From: DATBQN01 sp963755825
Lineage (GTDB): Bacteria; Acidobacteriota; Thermoanaerobaculia; Multivoradales; UBA5704
Assembly: GCA_963755825.1 (NCBI GenBank)
Contig: CAVWLA010000003.1
Span: 1,178,001-1,242,000 of the forward strand
DNA: 64,000 nt
Reading direction: 5' to 3'
Shown: positions 46,321-63,634 of the stretch, piece after piece
Layout of the letters: each line of letters begins with the position of its first letter
Numbering within the stretch: position 1 is the stretch's first letter
Translations under genes and position numbers: made by a program
The notes under the pieces: model-generated
The model's database searches: none
Told to the model about the DNA's origin: nothing
Seen by the model: only the letters and a program-made list of their open reading frames with translations

Positions 46321-46344
46321 GATTCTACGGCAGGCCGTAGAATC
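46321..46344. promoter_or_regulatory. Palindrome with two opposed -10 boxes (divergent promoter)
   Basis: GATTCTACGG, CAGG, CCGTAGAATC: ten-base perfect arms with a four-base centre. Each arm contains TAGAAT reading outwards, one towards the ferredoxin gene (ATG at 46350, six bases after the box) and one towards the lipid kinase gene. The two promoters overlap, so initiation should be mutually exclusive. Confidence 0.55.
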
Positions 46345-46349
46345 CCGGC

Positions 46350-46691
46350 ATGCCGAAGCCACGCATCCAGATCCTCGTCTGCACCAACGAGCGCGAGCCG
46401 CCGTCGGCCGGAGGCTCCAAGAAGCCCTCCTGCGGCCCGCGCGGCGCCATGGACGTCTACCACTCCTTCAAGGATCGCGTGAAGGAGCTGGGGATCCGCG
46501 ACCAGGTGATGGTCATCCGCACCGGCTGCTTGAAACACTGCAGCCAGGGGATCACCGTCGCCGTCTGGCCCTACAACCTCTGGTACCGGCGGGTCACCGT
46601 CGCCGACGTCGAGGAGATCCTGCAGACGAGCGTCGTCGGCGAAGGCCGCGAGGTCGAGCGCCTGCGCATGCCCGACGTCCCGTGGGAGTGA
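46350..46691 (+). CDS. Thioredoxin-like [2Fe-2S] ferredoxin
   Basis: 113 residues. Matches the thioredoxin-fold (2Fe-2S) ferredoxin family: Cys ligands near residues 11 and 28 (ILVCTNE, CGPRGA) and the pair in TGCLKHC near 60-64. It is shorter than the NuoE subunit and stands alone. It probably shuttles electrons in the cytoplasm; the partner is unknown. The ATG lies six bases from a TAGAAT box, so a leaderless mRNA is likely. Confidence 0.85.
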   Translation: MPKPRIQILVCTNEREPPSAGGSKKPSCGPRGAMDVYHSFKDRVKELGIRDQVMVIRTGCLKHCSQGITVAVWPYNLWYRRVTVADVEEILQTSVVGEGREVERLRMPDVPWE

Positions 46692-46792
46692 AACACTCTC
46701 CAGCTCCCCGGCGTAGCGTCTAGGCGGACGGCTCGCGGATCACGGCGCAGTGCGCCGAGGCTCCGATTGCGCGACGCTCGGCTCGCCGGTTC

Positions 46793-46836
46793 GATGAGCG
46801 CCGCATGAGCGCTCGATGAGCGCCGGGTGAGCCGTC
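46793..46836 (+). promoter_or_regulatory. Four 11-bp direct repeats (OmpR/PhoB-type iterons)
   Basis: GATGAGCGCCG, CATGAGCGCTC, GATGAGCGCCG and GGTGAGCCGTC follow one another with TGAGC exactly 11 bases apart (46795, 46806, 46817, 46828). Eleven-base direct repeats are the usual binding pattern of OmpR/PhoB-type winged-helix regulators, and the next gene encodes one. The iterons lie 55 bases before a TATGCT -10 box (46891-46896) that lacks a -35. Confidence 0.6.
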
Positions 46837-46890
46837 GCAAAAAGGGTGCTCCGGCGCCGATCCGGCACCGCCGGCCCGCTTCGACCTCGC

Positions 46891-46896
46891 TATGCT
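46891..46896 (+). promoter_or_regulatory. Promoter -10 of the winged-helix/TPR gene
   Basis: TATGCT with no recognisable -35 17 bases upstream, which would fit activation by a factor bound to the iterons at 46793-46836. The leader to ATG 46973 is about 70 bases. Confidence 0.4.
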
Positions 46897-46972
46897 AGGA
46901 CAGCATCTCGGCCGGAGCAGGCGAGCCGAGGACCGGCCGGAGAGCAGATCCGGCCGAGCGGGGAGGCCGACC

Positions 46973-48590
46973 ATGAAGACGTCGAGCGTCGAGAGCAGGC
47001 GGCAGACCGAGGAGCCCGGCGGGCTCCAGCCAGTGCCCAACACGGGTCATGAGGCGCCGGAAGGCGCGGCGGACGGAGGGGCGGAGCCGATCGCCCTCTG
47101 CTTCGCCGACTTCGAGCTGCGGCTCGACAGCGGCGAGCTGTGGAAGGCCGGCGCGGCCATCAAGCTCCAGCCGCGCCCGGCGCGGGTGCTCGAGATGCTG
47201 GCGCGCCGCGCCGGCGAGGTGGTGTCGCGCGAGGAGCTGCGCAGCGCGGTGTGGGGGGAGGAGACCTACGTCGACTTCGACCTGGCGCTCAACTTCTGCA
47301 TCCGCCGCATCCGCGGCGCTCTCGGCGACTCGGCCGAGGAGCCGCGCTTCGTCGCCACCATCCCGCGCCGCGGCTACCGCTTCCTGGCACCGGTCGAGGC
47401 GGTGCGTCACGCGGCCCACCTGCCCCTCGCACCGGAGGCGCCGCCGGCGCCCGCCGCCGCGGAGCCACCGCCGGATCTGCGCCGCCGCAGCCGGCTGCGC
47501 TATCTCGCCGCTGCCGGCATCGGCTTCCTCGCCCTCGCCCTCTCGCCGGCGGAGACGCCGCCGTCGGCGCATCGCTACCCGCCCGCCGCGATCAAGGCCT
47601 ACCTCCACGGGCGCGACCTCGAGGACCACGGCGCCACCACCGACGCCATCGGCGCCTACCAGGAGGCGACCATCCTGGCGCCCGACTTCGCGCCCGCCTA
47701 CGCCAGCCTCGGCGAAGAGCTGCTCAACCTGCAGCGGCCGGCGAGCGATGGGCTCTCCGCCATCGAGTCCGTCGTCCACCGGGCGCTGGTGCTCGATCCC
47801 GCGCTCCCCCTGGCGCACCTCGACCTCGCCACCAGCCGCTTCCTCTACCGCTACGACTGGAAGGGGGCGGAGGCGGAGTTTCGCACCACCCTCCGCCTCG
47901 AGCCCGGCAACGCCGACGCGCGGTTCTCCTACGCCGTCTTCCTCGCCGCGCGAGGGCGCCGCGACGAGGCGCTCCGCGAGGCGGAGAAGGCCCGCTGGCT
48001 GGCGCCGAGCGCCGTCCCCGACCGCTCGGACTATGCCTGGTTCTACTACCTGCTGCGGCGCTTCGACGACGCCACGGAGCAGGCGCGGCGCACGCTCGAG
48101 ATGCCGGCGAGCACGCAGCCGCTGCCGGCGAAGACCTTCGCGGATTTCTGGGCCGACCACGTCATCCTGCTCACCGCGCTCGCCCGCGGCGACCGCGCGG
48201 CGGCGCTCGCTGCGGCGCAGGACGTCGAGCAGCGCAGCGGCCATCTGCCCCTGGCGCGCCTCGACGAGTTCTGGCAGCGCCAGGAGCGCCGCCGGTACCA
48301 ATTCCAGACCCCGTTCCTCTGGTATGAGCCGCTGGTGGAGATCGAGAGGAAGGAGCCGGACCGCGCCATCGACCTGCTGCTCCGCCAGTGCCGGGATCGC
48401 TCGAGCCTGATGATCCCCTTCCTGCAGGTCGATCCGCTCTACGACTCGCTGCGCCGCCAGCCCCGCTTCGCCGAGGTGCTGCGCTGCGCCCACCTGGAGG
48501 ATCCGGAGAGCGTTGCCGCCGCCCTGCCGCCGGGCGCCGAGGCCGCCGCGCCCGGCCCGGCCCTGCAGGCCGACCTCGGCGAGCCGCCGC

Positions 48591-48601
<11 letters not shown>
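46973..48601 (+). CDS. OmpR-type winged-helix regulator with membrane helix and TPR domain
   Basis: 542 residues from ATG 46973, chosen because GGGAGG lies six bases before it. An OmpR/CadC-like DNA-binding domain (about 40-140: FELRLDSGELWKAG, RPARVLEMLARRAGEVVSREEL, VDFDLALNFCIRRIRGALGD and the wing IPRRGYRFL) is followed by one membrane helix (about 180-198) and TPR repeats. There is no receiver domain, so it resembles ToxR/CadC-type membrane regulators common in Acidobacteriota. The four 11-bp iterons upstream may be its own target. Its last 11 bases overlap mqnC on the other strand. Confidence 0.87.
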
Positions 48602-49817
<1,216 letters not shown>

Positions 49818-49985
49818 AGCACCTACCTTTATATGGGAACAGGGGGCGGTGGGCAAGGCGCGGGGCCGCTCGCCGCGCCGCGCTCCACGGCCCGCCGGCC
49901 CTGGGGCGAGCTCGGACCGGGCAGCCGTCGCCTCGCCTCTCGAACCGCCCAAGATTCCCAACCTCCCCCGCGAAAGGAGCGTTTC

Positions 49986-51710
49986 ATGACCCGACTCTCC
50001 CGGCTCTCCCGCCGGCCCGCGCCGCTCGCCATCGCTCTCACCCTGCTCGCCGGCCTCGGCCTGACAAGCCTCGCCGGCGCCGCCGCGGCGCAGGTGGCGA
50101 CCGCCCCGTCGTCGCCGGTCATCGGCTCGTCCAATACCGCCACCGCCGATCCGCCGATCCCGCGGCCCCACACCACTCCCTGCACGGTGCAGCTCTTCTC
50201 CAACCAGACCTTCGCCGACTTCTCGCCCAAGGCGTTCACCTACGCGCCGCCGGCGGCCTGTCCGGGGCCGTGGGCGAAGGTCGTCCTGGTCGCCGACTTC
50301 TCCGTCTCGGCCGGGCGCCAGTTCGACCGCACGGCGCAGATCGCCATCGGCCATGCCAACGTCTACTACGGCACCACGCCCGAGCCGTCGTCGGCGCTCA
50401 GCCCCAGCTGGCACGTCGAGCGCGACCTCACCGACTACAGCGCGCTCCTCAGCACCGCGCAGAGCGGCGATGCCAACATCGGCAACCTCGTCGACTCGAC
50501 CTACACCGGCATCATCACGGGGAGCGCCAAGCTGCAGCTCTACCCCGCCTCGCTCGTCGAGCCGGCGCCGCGGTCGGCGGACGCCGTGCTGCCGCTCTCC
50601 GACGCCGCCGGCGGCGCCGCCCTCCTCGCCTCGACGGCCGACGTCCTGGCGCCGACCTTCAACCTCCCCACCAACGTCGAGGCCGCCTACCTCGACCTGG
50701 TGACGCAGAGCCAGTCGAACGACGAGTTCTGGTACACCTGCGTGCCGGACGACGTCGCCGGCGAGCTCTTCAGCTGCGGCGGCACGTCGCTCCGCGAGGC
50801 CGAGGTGACGATCGACGGCCAGCCGGCCGGCGTCGCCCCGGTCTACCCCTGGATCTTCACCGGCGGCATCGATCCCTTCCTCTGGCGGCCGATCCCGGGC
50901 GTGCAGACGCTCAACTTCCTCCCCTACCGCGTCGACCTCACCCCCTTCGCCGGCGTGCTCAGCAACGGCCGGCCGCACCAGGTGGGGGTCGCCGTCTTCA
51001 ACGCCGACAACTACTTCCTCGTCGCCGGCTCTCTCCTCCTCTATCTCGACCATGGCGCCGGCCACGTCACCGGCGCGGTGACCCAGAACACCCTCGCCGC
51101 CGTGCCGCAGCCGACCATCGCGGAGAACCTGACGACCGCCTCCGACGGCTCGATCACCGGCACCGTCACCACGCAGTCGGCGCGCCATTTCACCATCGCC
51201 GGCTACGTGCGGACCTCGCACGGCCGCGTCGACACCACCGTCCGCCAGGCGATCGATTTCTCCAATCGCCAGCGGTTCGTCGTCGCGGCGACGCAGTATG
51301 TGCAGGACATCACGCAGGCGACGACGGTCTCGTCGGTCACCACGACGAGCGACGGCATCGCCTCATCGCTGACCGCGAAGCAGCTCTCCTACCCGCTCAC
51401 CCTCGACATCTCGATCGTCGCCAACGCCGACGGCTCGAGCGCCCAGACGACCACCGTCGACCAGCGGTTCGACAGCCAGGACGCCCGCCTGGGCCTCTTC
51501 CTGCCCAGCCTCAACACGCTGTCGAACGCCGTCGCGACCACCGACACGCTGCTCTTCGACGCCTCAGGCAACTTGACCGGAACTGCGAACCGCAGCAGCT
51601 CGCAGAGCTATCGGTCGGCGGGGACCGCCGGCTGCTACAGCCGCTCGCTCGCCTCGGCCAGCGGCGCGCTCACCTCCGTCACCAACGGAGCGGGCTGCCC
51701 CGGCCACTGA
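49986..51710 (+). CDS. Peptide-N4-asparagine amidase A-like protein (PNGase A family)
   Basis: 574 residues. Signal peptide ending AAAQV. The N-terminal half follows the plant/fungal PNGase A domain: CPGPWAKVVLVADFSVSAGRQ near 85-105, FDRTAQIAIGHANVYYGTT, WHVERDLTDYSALL, and GNLVDSTYTGI; later LNFLPYRVDLTPFAG and LLLYLDHG also fit. PNGase A releases N-linked glycans from glycopeptides. The C-terminal part is Ser/Thr-rich and less similar. ATG 49986 has AAAGGAG six bases upstream. The role is probably scavenging of eukaryotic glycoproteins, not shown here. Confidence 0.85.
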   Translation: MTRLSRLSRRPAPLAIALTLLAGLGLTSLAGAAAAQVATAPSSPVIGSSNTATADPPIPRPHTTPCTVQLFSNQTFADFSPKAFTYAPPAACPGPWAKVVLVADFSVSAGRQFDRTAQIAIGHANVYYGTTPEPSSALSPSWHVERDLTDYSALLSTAQSGDANIGNLVDSTYTGIITGSAKLQLYPASLVEPAPRSADAVLPLSDAAGGAALLASTADVLAPTFNLPTNVEAAYLDLVTQSQSNDEFWYTCVPDDVAGELFSCGGTSLREAEVTIDGQPAGVAPVYPWIFTGGIDPFLWRPIPGVQTLNFLPYRVDLTPFAGVLSNGRPHQVGVAVFNADNYFLVAGSLLLYLDHGAGHVTGAVTQNTLAAVPQPTIAENLTTASDGSITGTVTTQSARHFTIAGYVRTSHGRVDTTVRQAIDFSNRQRFVVAATQYVQDITQATTVSSVTTTSDGIASSLTAKQLSYPLTLDISIVANADGSSAQTTTVDQRFDSQDARLGLFLPSLNTLSNAVATTDTLLFDASGNLTGTANRSSSQSYRSAGTAGCYSRSLASASGALTSVTNGAGCPGH

Positions 51711-51723
51711 CGATCCGATCCGA

Positions 51724-51764
51724 GGGGGCGGGCGCCACCGCGAACTTCCAGGCGCCGCCCGCCC
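51724..51764 (+). terminator. Possible terminator after the PNGase A-like gene
   Basis: An imperfect GC-rich stem (GGGCGGGCGCC against GGCGCCGCCC) with about 14 bases between arms and no T-run. Weak. Confidence 0.3.
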
Positions 51765-51833
51765 GCCTCGCCGCTCACCGATTTCCCCCGCCGATTTGCC
51801 CCTCGACCCGGGTTTTGTCAAGCTCCGGAGGTC

Positions 51834-53396
<1,563 letters not shown>

Positions 53397-53462
53397 CGAA
53401 GGGCCTCGCGCGGGAGCGGCCCGACCCCGCCGGGTGGTAGTCTTTGCGCAGGAGGACCGCCC

Positions 53463-53930
53463 ATGAAGCTGCTGGTGAACGGCCAAGCCCATGAGGTTTC
53501 CGTCCCCGAGGACATGCCTCTCCTCTGGGTCCTGCGCGACGTGATCGGTCTGACCGGCACGAAGTTCGGCTGCGGCATGGCGCAGTGCGGCGCCTGCACG
53601 GTGCTGGTCGACGGCCAGCCCGTCCGCTCGTGCGTGCGGCCCGCCGCCGCCGTCGAGGGCCGCGCCGTGACCACCATCGAGGGGCTGAGCGCGCACGGCG
53701 ATCACCCGGTCCAGCTCGCCTGGACCGAGATCGACGTCCCGCAGTGCGGCTACTGCCAGTCCGGGCAGATCATGGCGGCGACCGCGCTCCTCAAGGTCAA
53801 GCCGCAGCCCACCGACGCCGACATCGACGCCGCCATGGCGGGGAACCTCTGCCGCTGCGGAACCTACCAGCGCATCCGCGCCGGCGTGCACCGCGCCGCC
53901 GCGCTGATGGCGCACCCGGCGGGGAGCTGA
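53463..53930 (+). CDS. [2Fe-2S] subunit of a molybdenum hydroxylase (IorA-like)
   Basis: 155 residues. Two [2Fe-2S] clusters: plant-type CGMAQCGAC near 39-47, and CGYCQSG with CRCGTY in the helical second domain. Such subunits pass electrons from the Mo site in xanthine-dehydrogenase-family enzymes such as isoquinoline 1-oxidoreductase. ATG 53463 has AGGAGG seven bases upstream; TAGTCT lies about 20 bases before it. The catalytic subunit starts four bases after the stop. Confidence 0.93.
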   Translation: MKLLVNGQAHEVSVPEDMPLLWVLRDVIGLTGTKFGCGMAQCGACTVLVDGQPVRSCVRPAAAVEGRAVTTIEGLSAHGDHPVQLAWTEIDVPQCGYCQSGQIMAATALLKVKPQPTDADIDAAMAGNLCRCGTYQRIRAGVHRAAALMAHPAGS

Positions 53931-53933
53931 GCC

Positions 53934-56089
<2,156 letters not shown>

Positions 56090-56093
<4 letters not shown>

Positions 56094-56737
56094 GCGAAGA
56101 GAGCCCGGAGATGAAGACGATGCGAGCCCGCTCGATCCGGCCTCTTCTGCTCGTCGCCGCGGCGACCCTGGGCGCCATCGTTCTCCAGGCGCAGCCGGGA
56201 AAGCCGGCGCCGAGCGCCGCGGGAGACCGCGCCGCCGCCCTCGCCGCCTTCGACACCGTCCAGGCCGTCCTGCAGCACCCGCGCTGCCAGAACTGCCACA
56301 TCCCGGGCGACGCGCCGCTGCAGCTCGACGCCGGGGTCGTGCACGCGCAGAACGTGCAGCGCGGCCCCGACGGCAAGGGGGCGCCCGGCCTCCCCTGCGC
56401 GACCTGCCACGGCATGGCAAATCCGCCCGCGACCTACGGCAAGCACATGCCGCCCGGCGCACCGAACTGGCACCTGCCGCCGCCGAGCCAGAAGATGGTC
56501 TTCATCGGCCTTTCCAAGGGGGACCTCTGCCGGACCATCAAGGACCCCAAGCGGAACGGCAACCGCGACATGGCGGCGCTCCTCGACCACGTGAGCCACG
56601 ACAAGCTGGTGCTCTGGGGTTGGGCGCCGGGCGTCGGCCGCCTGCCGGTCTCGACGCCGCACGCGACCTTCGTCGCCGCCGTCAGGACCTGGATGGCCGG
56701 CGGAGCGCCCTGTCCGGACGAGGGAAAGGCGAGGTAA
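56090..56737 (+). CDS. Di-heme cytochrome c, electron acceptor of the molybdenum hydroxylase
   Basis: 215 residues. A signal peptide (PLLLVAAATLGAIVLQAQ) and two CxxCH heme sites: CQNCH near 65-69 and CATCH near 103-107. Several Met and His residues after them could be axial ligands. The ATG overlaps the IorB-like stop (ATGA); ATG 56111 is an alternative. Coupled to the Mo enzyme genes, it probably takes electrons from the iron-sulfur subunit in the periplasm. Confidence 0.85.
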
Positions 56738-56765
56738 CCCTCACGACCCCCCGATTGCCGAGCCT

Positions 56766-57569
56766 TCAGCTCGGCCAGAACTCGAGCGGCTTGGGTTCCA
56801 GGATGAGGCCGTGCCGGTGGGCGCGGCGGTAGAACTCCTCGAGGCCCTGGATCTCCTCGGCGCGGAGGAAGAACGACAGGTTCTCGGTGAGGTAGGAGCG
56901 CACGTCGGCGCTGTCGAGCCCCATCTCGGCGGCCGACTCGCGGACAACGGTCGCCATCGAGGTCATCCCGTAGCGCAGGCTGCTCTTGAAGTAGAAGGGG
57001 AGGTCGGGGAACTCGACCTCCGGCCGCACCGCCCAGACCGCGAAGACGAAGGGCAGGCCGGTCAGCGTCCGCCACTCGGCGGCGAGGTCGATCACGTGGT
57101 AGCGGTCGCGGTCGATGCGCAGCGCCGGATCGCCGATGATGAGCGCCGCGTCCGCCTCCGCGAGCATGCGGGCGATCTCCGGCCGCTCGGGCAGGTACTC
57201 GGGGTCGGGCTCGAGGCCGAAGCGCTCGCGCAGCAGGATGCGGAGGAGGGCGACCGACGTGCGGCTGCTCTGGTCGAGGGCCACCTTGCGCACCTGCGCC
57301 ATGGGGACCTTCGACACCATCAGCACGCTGCGCACCTCCTGCGTCGCGGCGATGCAGAGGTCGGGGAGCACCCGCAGGTGCGGGATGCGCTGCACCTCGA
57401 TCGACGGGATCAGCCCGACGTCGAGGTTGCCCTGGGAGAGGAGGCGGGCGACCAGCGCCGGCGGATGGTAGCTCGGTGCGAAGAGGTCGGCATGGTGCCC
57501 CTTCAGGAAGCCCCAGGCGAGCGGCTTGCTGTTGAGGTAGTTGACGATGCCGACGCGCAGCTTGGGCAC
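56766..57569 (-). CDS. mqnA: Chorismate dehydratase
   Basis: 267 residues. First enzyme of the futalosine menaquinone pathway, dehydrating chorismate to 3-enolpyruvyl-benzoate. It shows the periplasmic-binding-protein-like fold: VGIVNYLNSKPLAWG at the N-terminus, GLIPSIEVQ, and VALDQSSRTSVALL. Start GTG 57569 lies 12 bases after the rho stop, so mqnA is the last gene of an engB-rho-mqnA unit. Together with mqnC it shows menaquinone made by the futalosine route. Confidence 0.94.
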   Translation of the reverse strand: MPKLRVGIVNYLNSKPLAWGFLKGHHADLFAPSYHPPALVARLLSQGNLDVGLIPSIEVQRIPHLRVLPDLCIAATQEVRSVLMVSKVPMAQVRKVALDQSSRTSVALLRILLRERFGLEPDPEYLPERPEIARMLAEADAALIIGDPALRIDRDRYHVIDLAAEWRTLTGLPFVFAVWAVRPEVEFPDLPFYFKSSLRYGMTSMATVVRESAAEMGLDSADVRSYLTENLSFFLRAEEIQGLEEFYRRAHRHGLILEPKPLEFWPS

Positions 57570-57581
57570 CGGGACGCCCGC

Positions 57582-58877
<1,296 letters not shown>

Positions 58878-58897
58878 GTTGTTCCTCGTTGGTTCTG

Positions 58898-59500
58898 TCA
58901 TCGTCTGCTTGCCTCGAGTTGGAGTGCGACCTGGCTCCAGAGTTGCCTCATCCCTTCGCCGGATTCGGCGGATACCGGGACGATCGTGGTCTCGCTCGGT
59001 AGCCCGAGCGTCGTCCGAATTCCGGCGAGCTGCACCGCCCGCCGACCGGAGGACACCCGGTCGATCTTGGTCGCGACGATCGTCACCTCGGCGCCTCGCG
59101 AGGTCAGAAACCCGAAGGCTTCGACATCGAGAGGGGTCGCTCCCACTTTGCCGTCGATGAGCAGGACCACCCGCGCATCGGGCAGCGCCTCGTCGAGAAA
59201 CTCGTCCACCACCTTCGCCCACTCCCGCCGCTCGTCGCGGCTCGCCTTGGCATATCCGTAACCCGGCAGGTCGACGAAATAGAAGCGGCCGTTGACCAGG
59301 AAGTAATTGACCGCCCGCGTGCGACCCGGCGTCGAGCTCACCCGGGCCAGTGCCTTGCGGCCGAGCAGACGGTTCAACAGGCTCGACTTGCCGACGTTCG
59401 ACCGCCCGACGAAGAGCACCTGCGGCCGGCCGTCGCGCAAGAAGTCCGCGCGCCCGAAGGCGGAGCGGATGAATTCGGCGCTGTCGACCTGGGCGCTCAA
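58898..59500 (-). CDS. engB: Ribosome-biogenesis GTPase EngB (YihA/YsxC)
   Basis: 200 residues. GTPase motifs: GRSNVGKSS (G1, about 32-40), STPGRT (G2), DLPGYGYA (G3) and ATKIDRV (G4). It takes part in 50S subunit assembly. The only start in frame is TTG 59500, with GAGGAG 13 bases upstream, so the start is unsure. The stop overlaps an ATG of the rho frame (ATGA). No clear promoter in the 230-base gap to lon. Confidence 0.95.
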   Translation of the reverse strand: MSAQVDSAEFIRSAFGRADFLRDGRPQVLFVGRSNVGKSSLLNRLLGRKALARVSSTPGRTRAVNYFLVNGRFYFVDLPGYGYAKASRDERREWAKVVDEFLDEALPDARVVLLIDGKVGATPLDVEAFGFLTSRGAEVTIVATKIDRVSSGRRAVQLAGIRTTLGLPSETTIVPVSAESGEGMRQLWSQVALQLEASRR

Positions 59501-59654
59501 CGTGTGGACCGGACCGCGCTCCTCGGCCAGCGGGAGCGCCCGTCGCGAAGCTTCGAGCTAGAGGCCCGTGAGGCGCCGGCGAGCCGCCGCAGCGGCCGGC
59601 CGGAGCCGTTCTACACAGTCCCTAGGTCAACTTTCGAGTCAGTGTTTCAATGAC

Positions 59655-59673
59655 GGCCGGTCTGCGACCGGCC
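59655..59673 (-). terminator. Stem-loop after lon
   Basis: A perfect 8-bp stem (GGCCGGTC / GACCGGCC) with a three-base loop, about 60 bases after the lon stop on the minus strand. It has no T-run, so it may only protect the 3' end. Confidence 0.4.
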
Positions 59674-59730
59674 AGGCGGCAATTCAGAGCCAGCGTCAGC
59701 GCCAGCGACCGACGGTTTCAAGCCGCGGCC

Positions 59731-62148
59731 TCAATGGGCCATCGAGTCGGAACCGACCGGGGGTTCGGAGGAAGCCTCTTCGTATTTTACCTGTGCTTTG
59801 GTGAACGGCGAGATGGCGCCGTCGAGGGCGAGGCGGAGGACTTCGTCCATCGACTCGACCGGGTGGAACTCCAGCAGCTCGCGCACCTCCGTCGGGATCT
59901 CCTCGAGGTCCTTCTGGTTCTCTCTCGGGAGAATGATCTCGTGGATGCCGCCGCGAAACGCCGCCAACACTTTATCTTTGATGCCGCCCACCGGCAAGAC
60001 CTTGCCGCGCAGCGTGATCTCGCCGGTCATCGCGACGTCCTTGCGCACCGGGATCTTGGTGAGCGCCGAGATGAGGGCGGTCGCCATGGTGATGCCGGCG
60101 GAGGGGCCGTCCTTGGGGATGGCGCCCTCGGGCACGTGGAGATGGATGTCGATGCTCTCGTTGAACTCGGGATCGATGCCGAGGAGGTCGGCGCGGCTGC
60201 GCAGGTAGGAGACCGCGGCGCGGGCCGACTCCTGCATCACCTCGCCCAGCTTGCCGGTCAAGGTGAGCTTCCCCTTGCCGCGCATCAGCCCCACCTCGGT
60301 CTCCAGCAGCTCGCCGCCGACCTCGGTCCAGGCGAGGCCGGTGGCGACGCCGATCTCCGACTCCTCGTTCTTGCGCCGCGGCCGGAAGCGCACCTGGCCG
60401 AGGAACTCGATCACCGTGTCGGCCTGGATGGTGAGCTCGACCTGCGGGCCCTCGCGCACGACGCGCCGCGCCAGCTTGCGGCAGATCGAGGCGATCTCGC
60501 GCTCGAGGCTGCGCACGCCGGCTTCGCGGGTGAAGCTCTCGATGAGCACCCGGATCGCCTCGTCGTCGAACTTGATCTTCTCCGGCGACAGGCCGTGGTT
60601 CTTGACCTGCTTGGGGACCAGGAACTGCTGGGCGATCGCCAGCTTCTCGTTGAGCGTGTAGCCGGAGAGCTGGATCACCTCCATGCGGTCCTTGAGCGGC
60701 GGCGGGATGGTGTGGGTGACGTTCGCCGTGGCGATGAACATCACCTTCGAGAGGTCGTAGTCGACGTCGAGGTAATGGTCCATGAACGAGTCGTTCTGCT
60801 CGGGATCGAGGACCTCGAGGAGCGCCGCCGACGGGTCGCCGCGGAAGTCCATCGACATCTTGTCGACCTCGTCGAGCAGGAAGACCGGGTTGACCGTTCC
60901 CGCCTTGCGCATCATCTGGATGATCTGGCCGGGGAAGGCGCCGATGTAGGTGCGCCGGTGGCCGCGCACCTCGGCCTCGTCGCGGACGCCGCCGAGCGAC
61001 AGGCGCACGAACTTGCGGCCGGTCGCCCGCGCGATCGACTTGGCGAGCGACGACTTGCCGACTCCCGGCGGGCCGACGAAGCAGATGATCGAGCTCTTGG
61101 TCTGGCCGACCAGCTGGCGCACGGCGAGGAACTCGAGGATGCGGTCCTTGATCTTGTCGAGGCCGTAGTGGTCCTCGTTGAGGACGATCTCGGCGCGATC
61201 GATGTCCTTCTGCTCCTTGCTCTTCTTCTTCCAGGGAACCGACACCAGCCAGTCGATGTAGTTGCGCGACACGGTGGCCTCGGCGGAGACCGGCGGCATC
61301 GCCTCGAGGCGCTTGAGCTCCTGGTCGGCCTTCTCCTTGACCTCCTTGGGCAGCCCCGCCTTCTCGATGCGCTCCTTGAGCTCCGTCATCTCGTCGCCGC
61401 GGTCGTCCTTCCTCCCCAGCTCCTGATGGATGGCCTTGATCTTCTCGTTGAGGTAGTACTCCTTCTGGGCCTTCTCCATCTGCTTCTTGACCTTGACGTT
61501 GATGCGCTTGTCGATGTTGATCTTCTCGATCTCGACGTCGAGCAGGTCATGCAGCCGCTGCAGCCGCTCGTAGGGATTGACCAGCTCGAGGAGCGCCTGC
61601 TTCTCGGCGGTGGCGACCATCAGGTGCGCCGCCAGCACGTCGGCGACGCGGTCTGGATCGTCGACCTTGAGCGTCGACATGAGGCCCTCGAAGGCGAGGT
61701 GGTGAGACATCTTGGCGTACTGCTCGAAGGCCGCCAGGACCTTGCTCATGTAGACCTGCAGCTCCTCGCTCATCGGGTAGTGGACCTCGAAGGTCTCCAC
61801 CTCGACGCTCAGCGCTCCATCGGCCTCCGACACCTCGACGATGCGGCCGCGCTGGACGCCCTCGACCATCACCCGCACGTTGCCGTTGGGCAGCTTCAGG
61901 TTCTGCATCACCGTCGCCACGACGCCCAGCTCGCAGATGTCGTCGCGCAGCGGATCGTCGATCCGCGGGTCCTTCTGAGCGGAGAGGAAGATGCGCTTGT
62001 TGGCGGTCAGGAGAGTCAGCTCGAGCGCCTTCACCGAGCTCTCGCGCCCGACGATGAAGGGCGCCATCTGTTGGGGGAAGACCACCATGTCCCGCAGGGG
62101 GACGAGCGGCAGGCTCTCGCGCTTCTTGTTGATGAAGGGTGAAGTCAT
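59731..62148 (-). CDS. lon: ATP-dependent Lon protease
   Basis: 805 residues. LAN domain (about 10-200, PLRDMVVFP), coiled middle, AAA module with Walker A GPPGVGKS near 358-365 and Walker B FLLDEVDK, and the protease domain with the catalytic Ser in PKDGPSAG near 682 and Lys in GGIKDK near 725. It degrades damaged and regulatory proteins. ATG 62148 has GAGAGGA three to five bases upstream. Lies 33 bases after clpX and is probably transcribed with it. Confidence 0.98.
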   Translation of the reverse strand: MTSPFINKKRESLPLVPLRDMVVFPQQMAPFIVGRESSVKALELTLLTANKRIFLSAQKDPRIDDPLRDDICELGVVATVMQNLKLPNGNVRVMVEGVQRGRIVEVSEADGALSVEVETFEVHYPMSEELQVYMSKVLAAFEQYAKMSHHLAFEGLMSTLKVDDPDRVADVLAAHLMVATAEKQALLELVNPYERLQRLHDLLDVEIEKINIDKRINVKVKKQMEKAQKEYYLNEKIKAIHQELGRKDDRGDEMTELKERIEKAGLPKEVKEKADQELKRLEAMPPVSAEATVSRNYIDWLVSVPWKKKSKEQKDIDRAEIVLNEDHYGLDKIKDRILEFLAVRQLVGQTKSSIICFVGPPGVGKSSLAKSIARATGRKFVRLSLGGVRDEAEVRGHRRTYIGAFPGQIIQMMRKAGTVNPVFLLDEVDKMSMDFRGDPSAALLEVLDPEQNDSFMDHYLDVDYDLSKVMFIATANVTHTIPPPLKDRMEVIQLSGYTLNEKLAIAQQFLVPKQVKNHGLSPEKIKFDDEAIRVLIESFTREAGVRSLEREIASICRKLARRVVREGPQVELTIQADTVIEFLGQVRFRPRRKNEESEIGVATGLAWTEVGGELLETEVGLMRGKGKLTLTGKLGEVMQESARAAVSYLRSRADLLGIDPEFNESIDIHLHVPEGAIPKDGPSAGITMATALISALTKIPVRKDVAMTGEITLRGKVLPVGGIKDKVLAAFRGGIHEIILPRENQKDLEEIPTEVRELLEFHPVESMDEVLRLALDGAISPFTKAQVKYEEASSEPPVGSDSMAH

Positions 62149-62181
62149 GTTCCTCTCTGCTTCGCGAAGGCCGGCGGCTAC

Positions 62182-63420
<1,239 letters not shown>

Positions 63421-63459
63421 TTCTCCTCCGTGGTACTGCCGTGGACGGGGTGCTCCGGC

Positions 63460-63488
63460 ATGCTAGGAGCGTACCCGACCCCTGTCAA
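63460..63488 (-). promoter_or_regulatory. Promoter of clpX-lon
   Basis: Consensus TTGACA (63488-63483), 17 bases, then TAGCAT (63465-63460) on the minus strand. The leader is about 33 bases. The remaining part of the clpP-clpX gap shows nothing else clear. Confidence 0.65.
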
Positions 63489-63634
63489 CTCTCGGCCACT
63501 AGAACAGCGCTCTCCAGAGCGGCTATTCCGCTCCCCTTCCGCTTCGGCGTCTCATCCGAGCACCGGCCGCGGCGTCTCCACGGCCGGTCTCCTTACGTAC
63601 TCCAGTGCAGCCCGCGGCCGCGAACGTCCCGCGC

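Noticed and set aside
41412..46538. Very long minus-strand open frame across several genes
   Set aside because: It is a codon-bias shadow in GC-rich DNA; the protein is repetitive in Arg/Pro/Ala and crosses genes with clear motifs on both strands.
46892..46972. Earlier ATG start for the winged-helix/TPR gene
   Set aside because: It lies inside the TATGCT promoter element, while ATG 46973 has a good SD.
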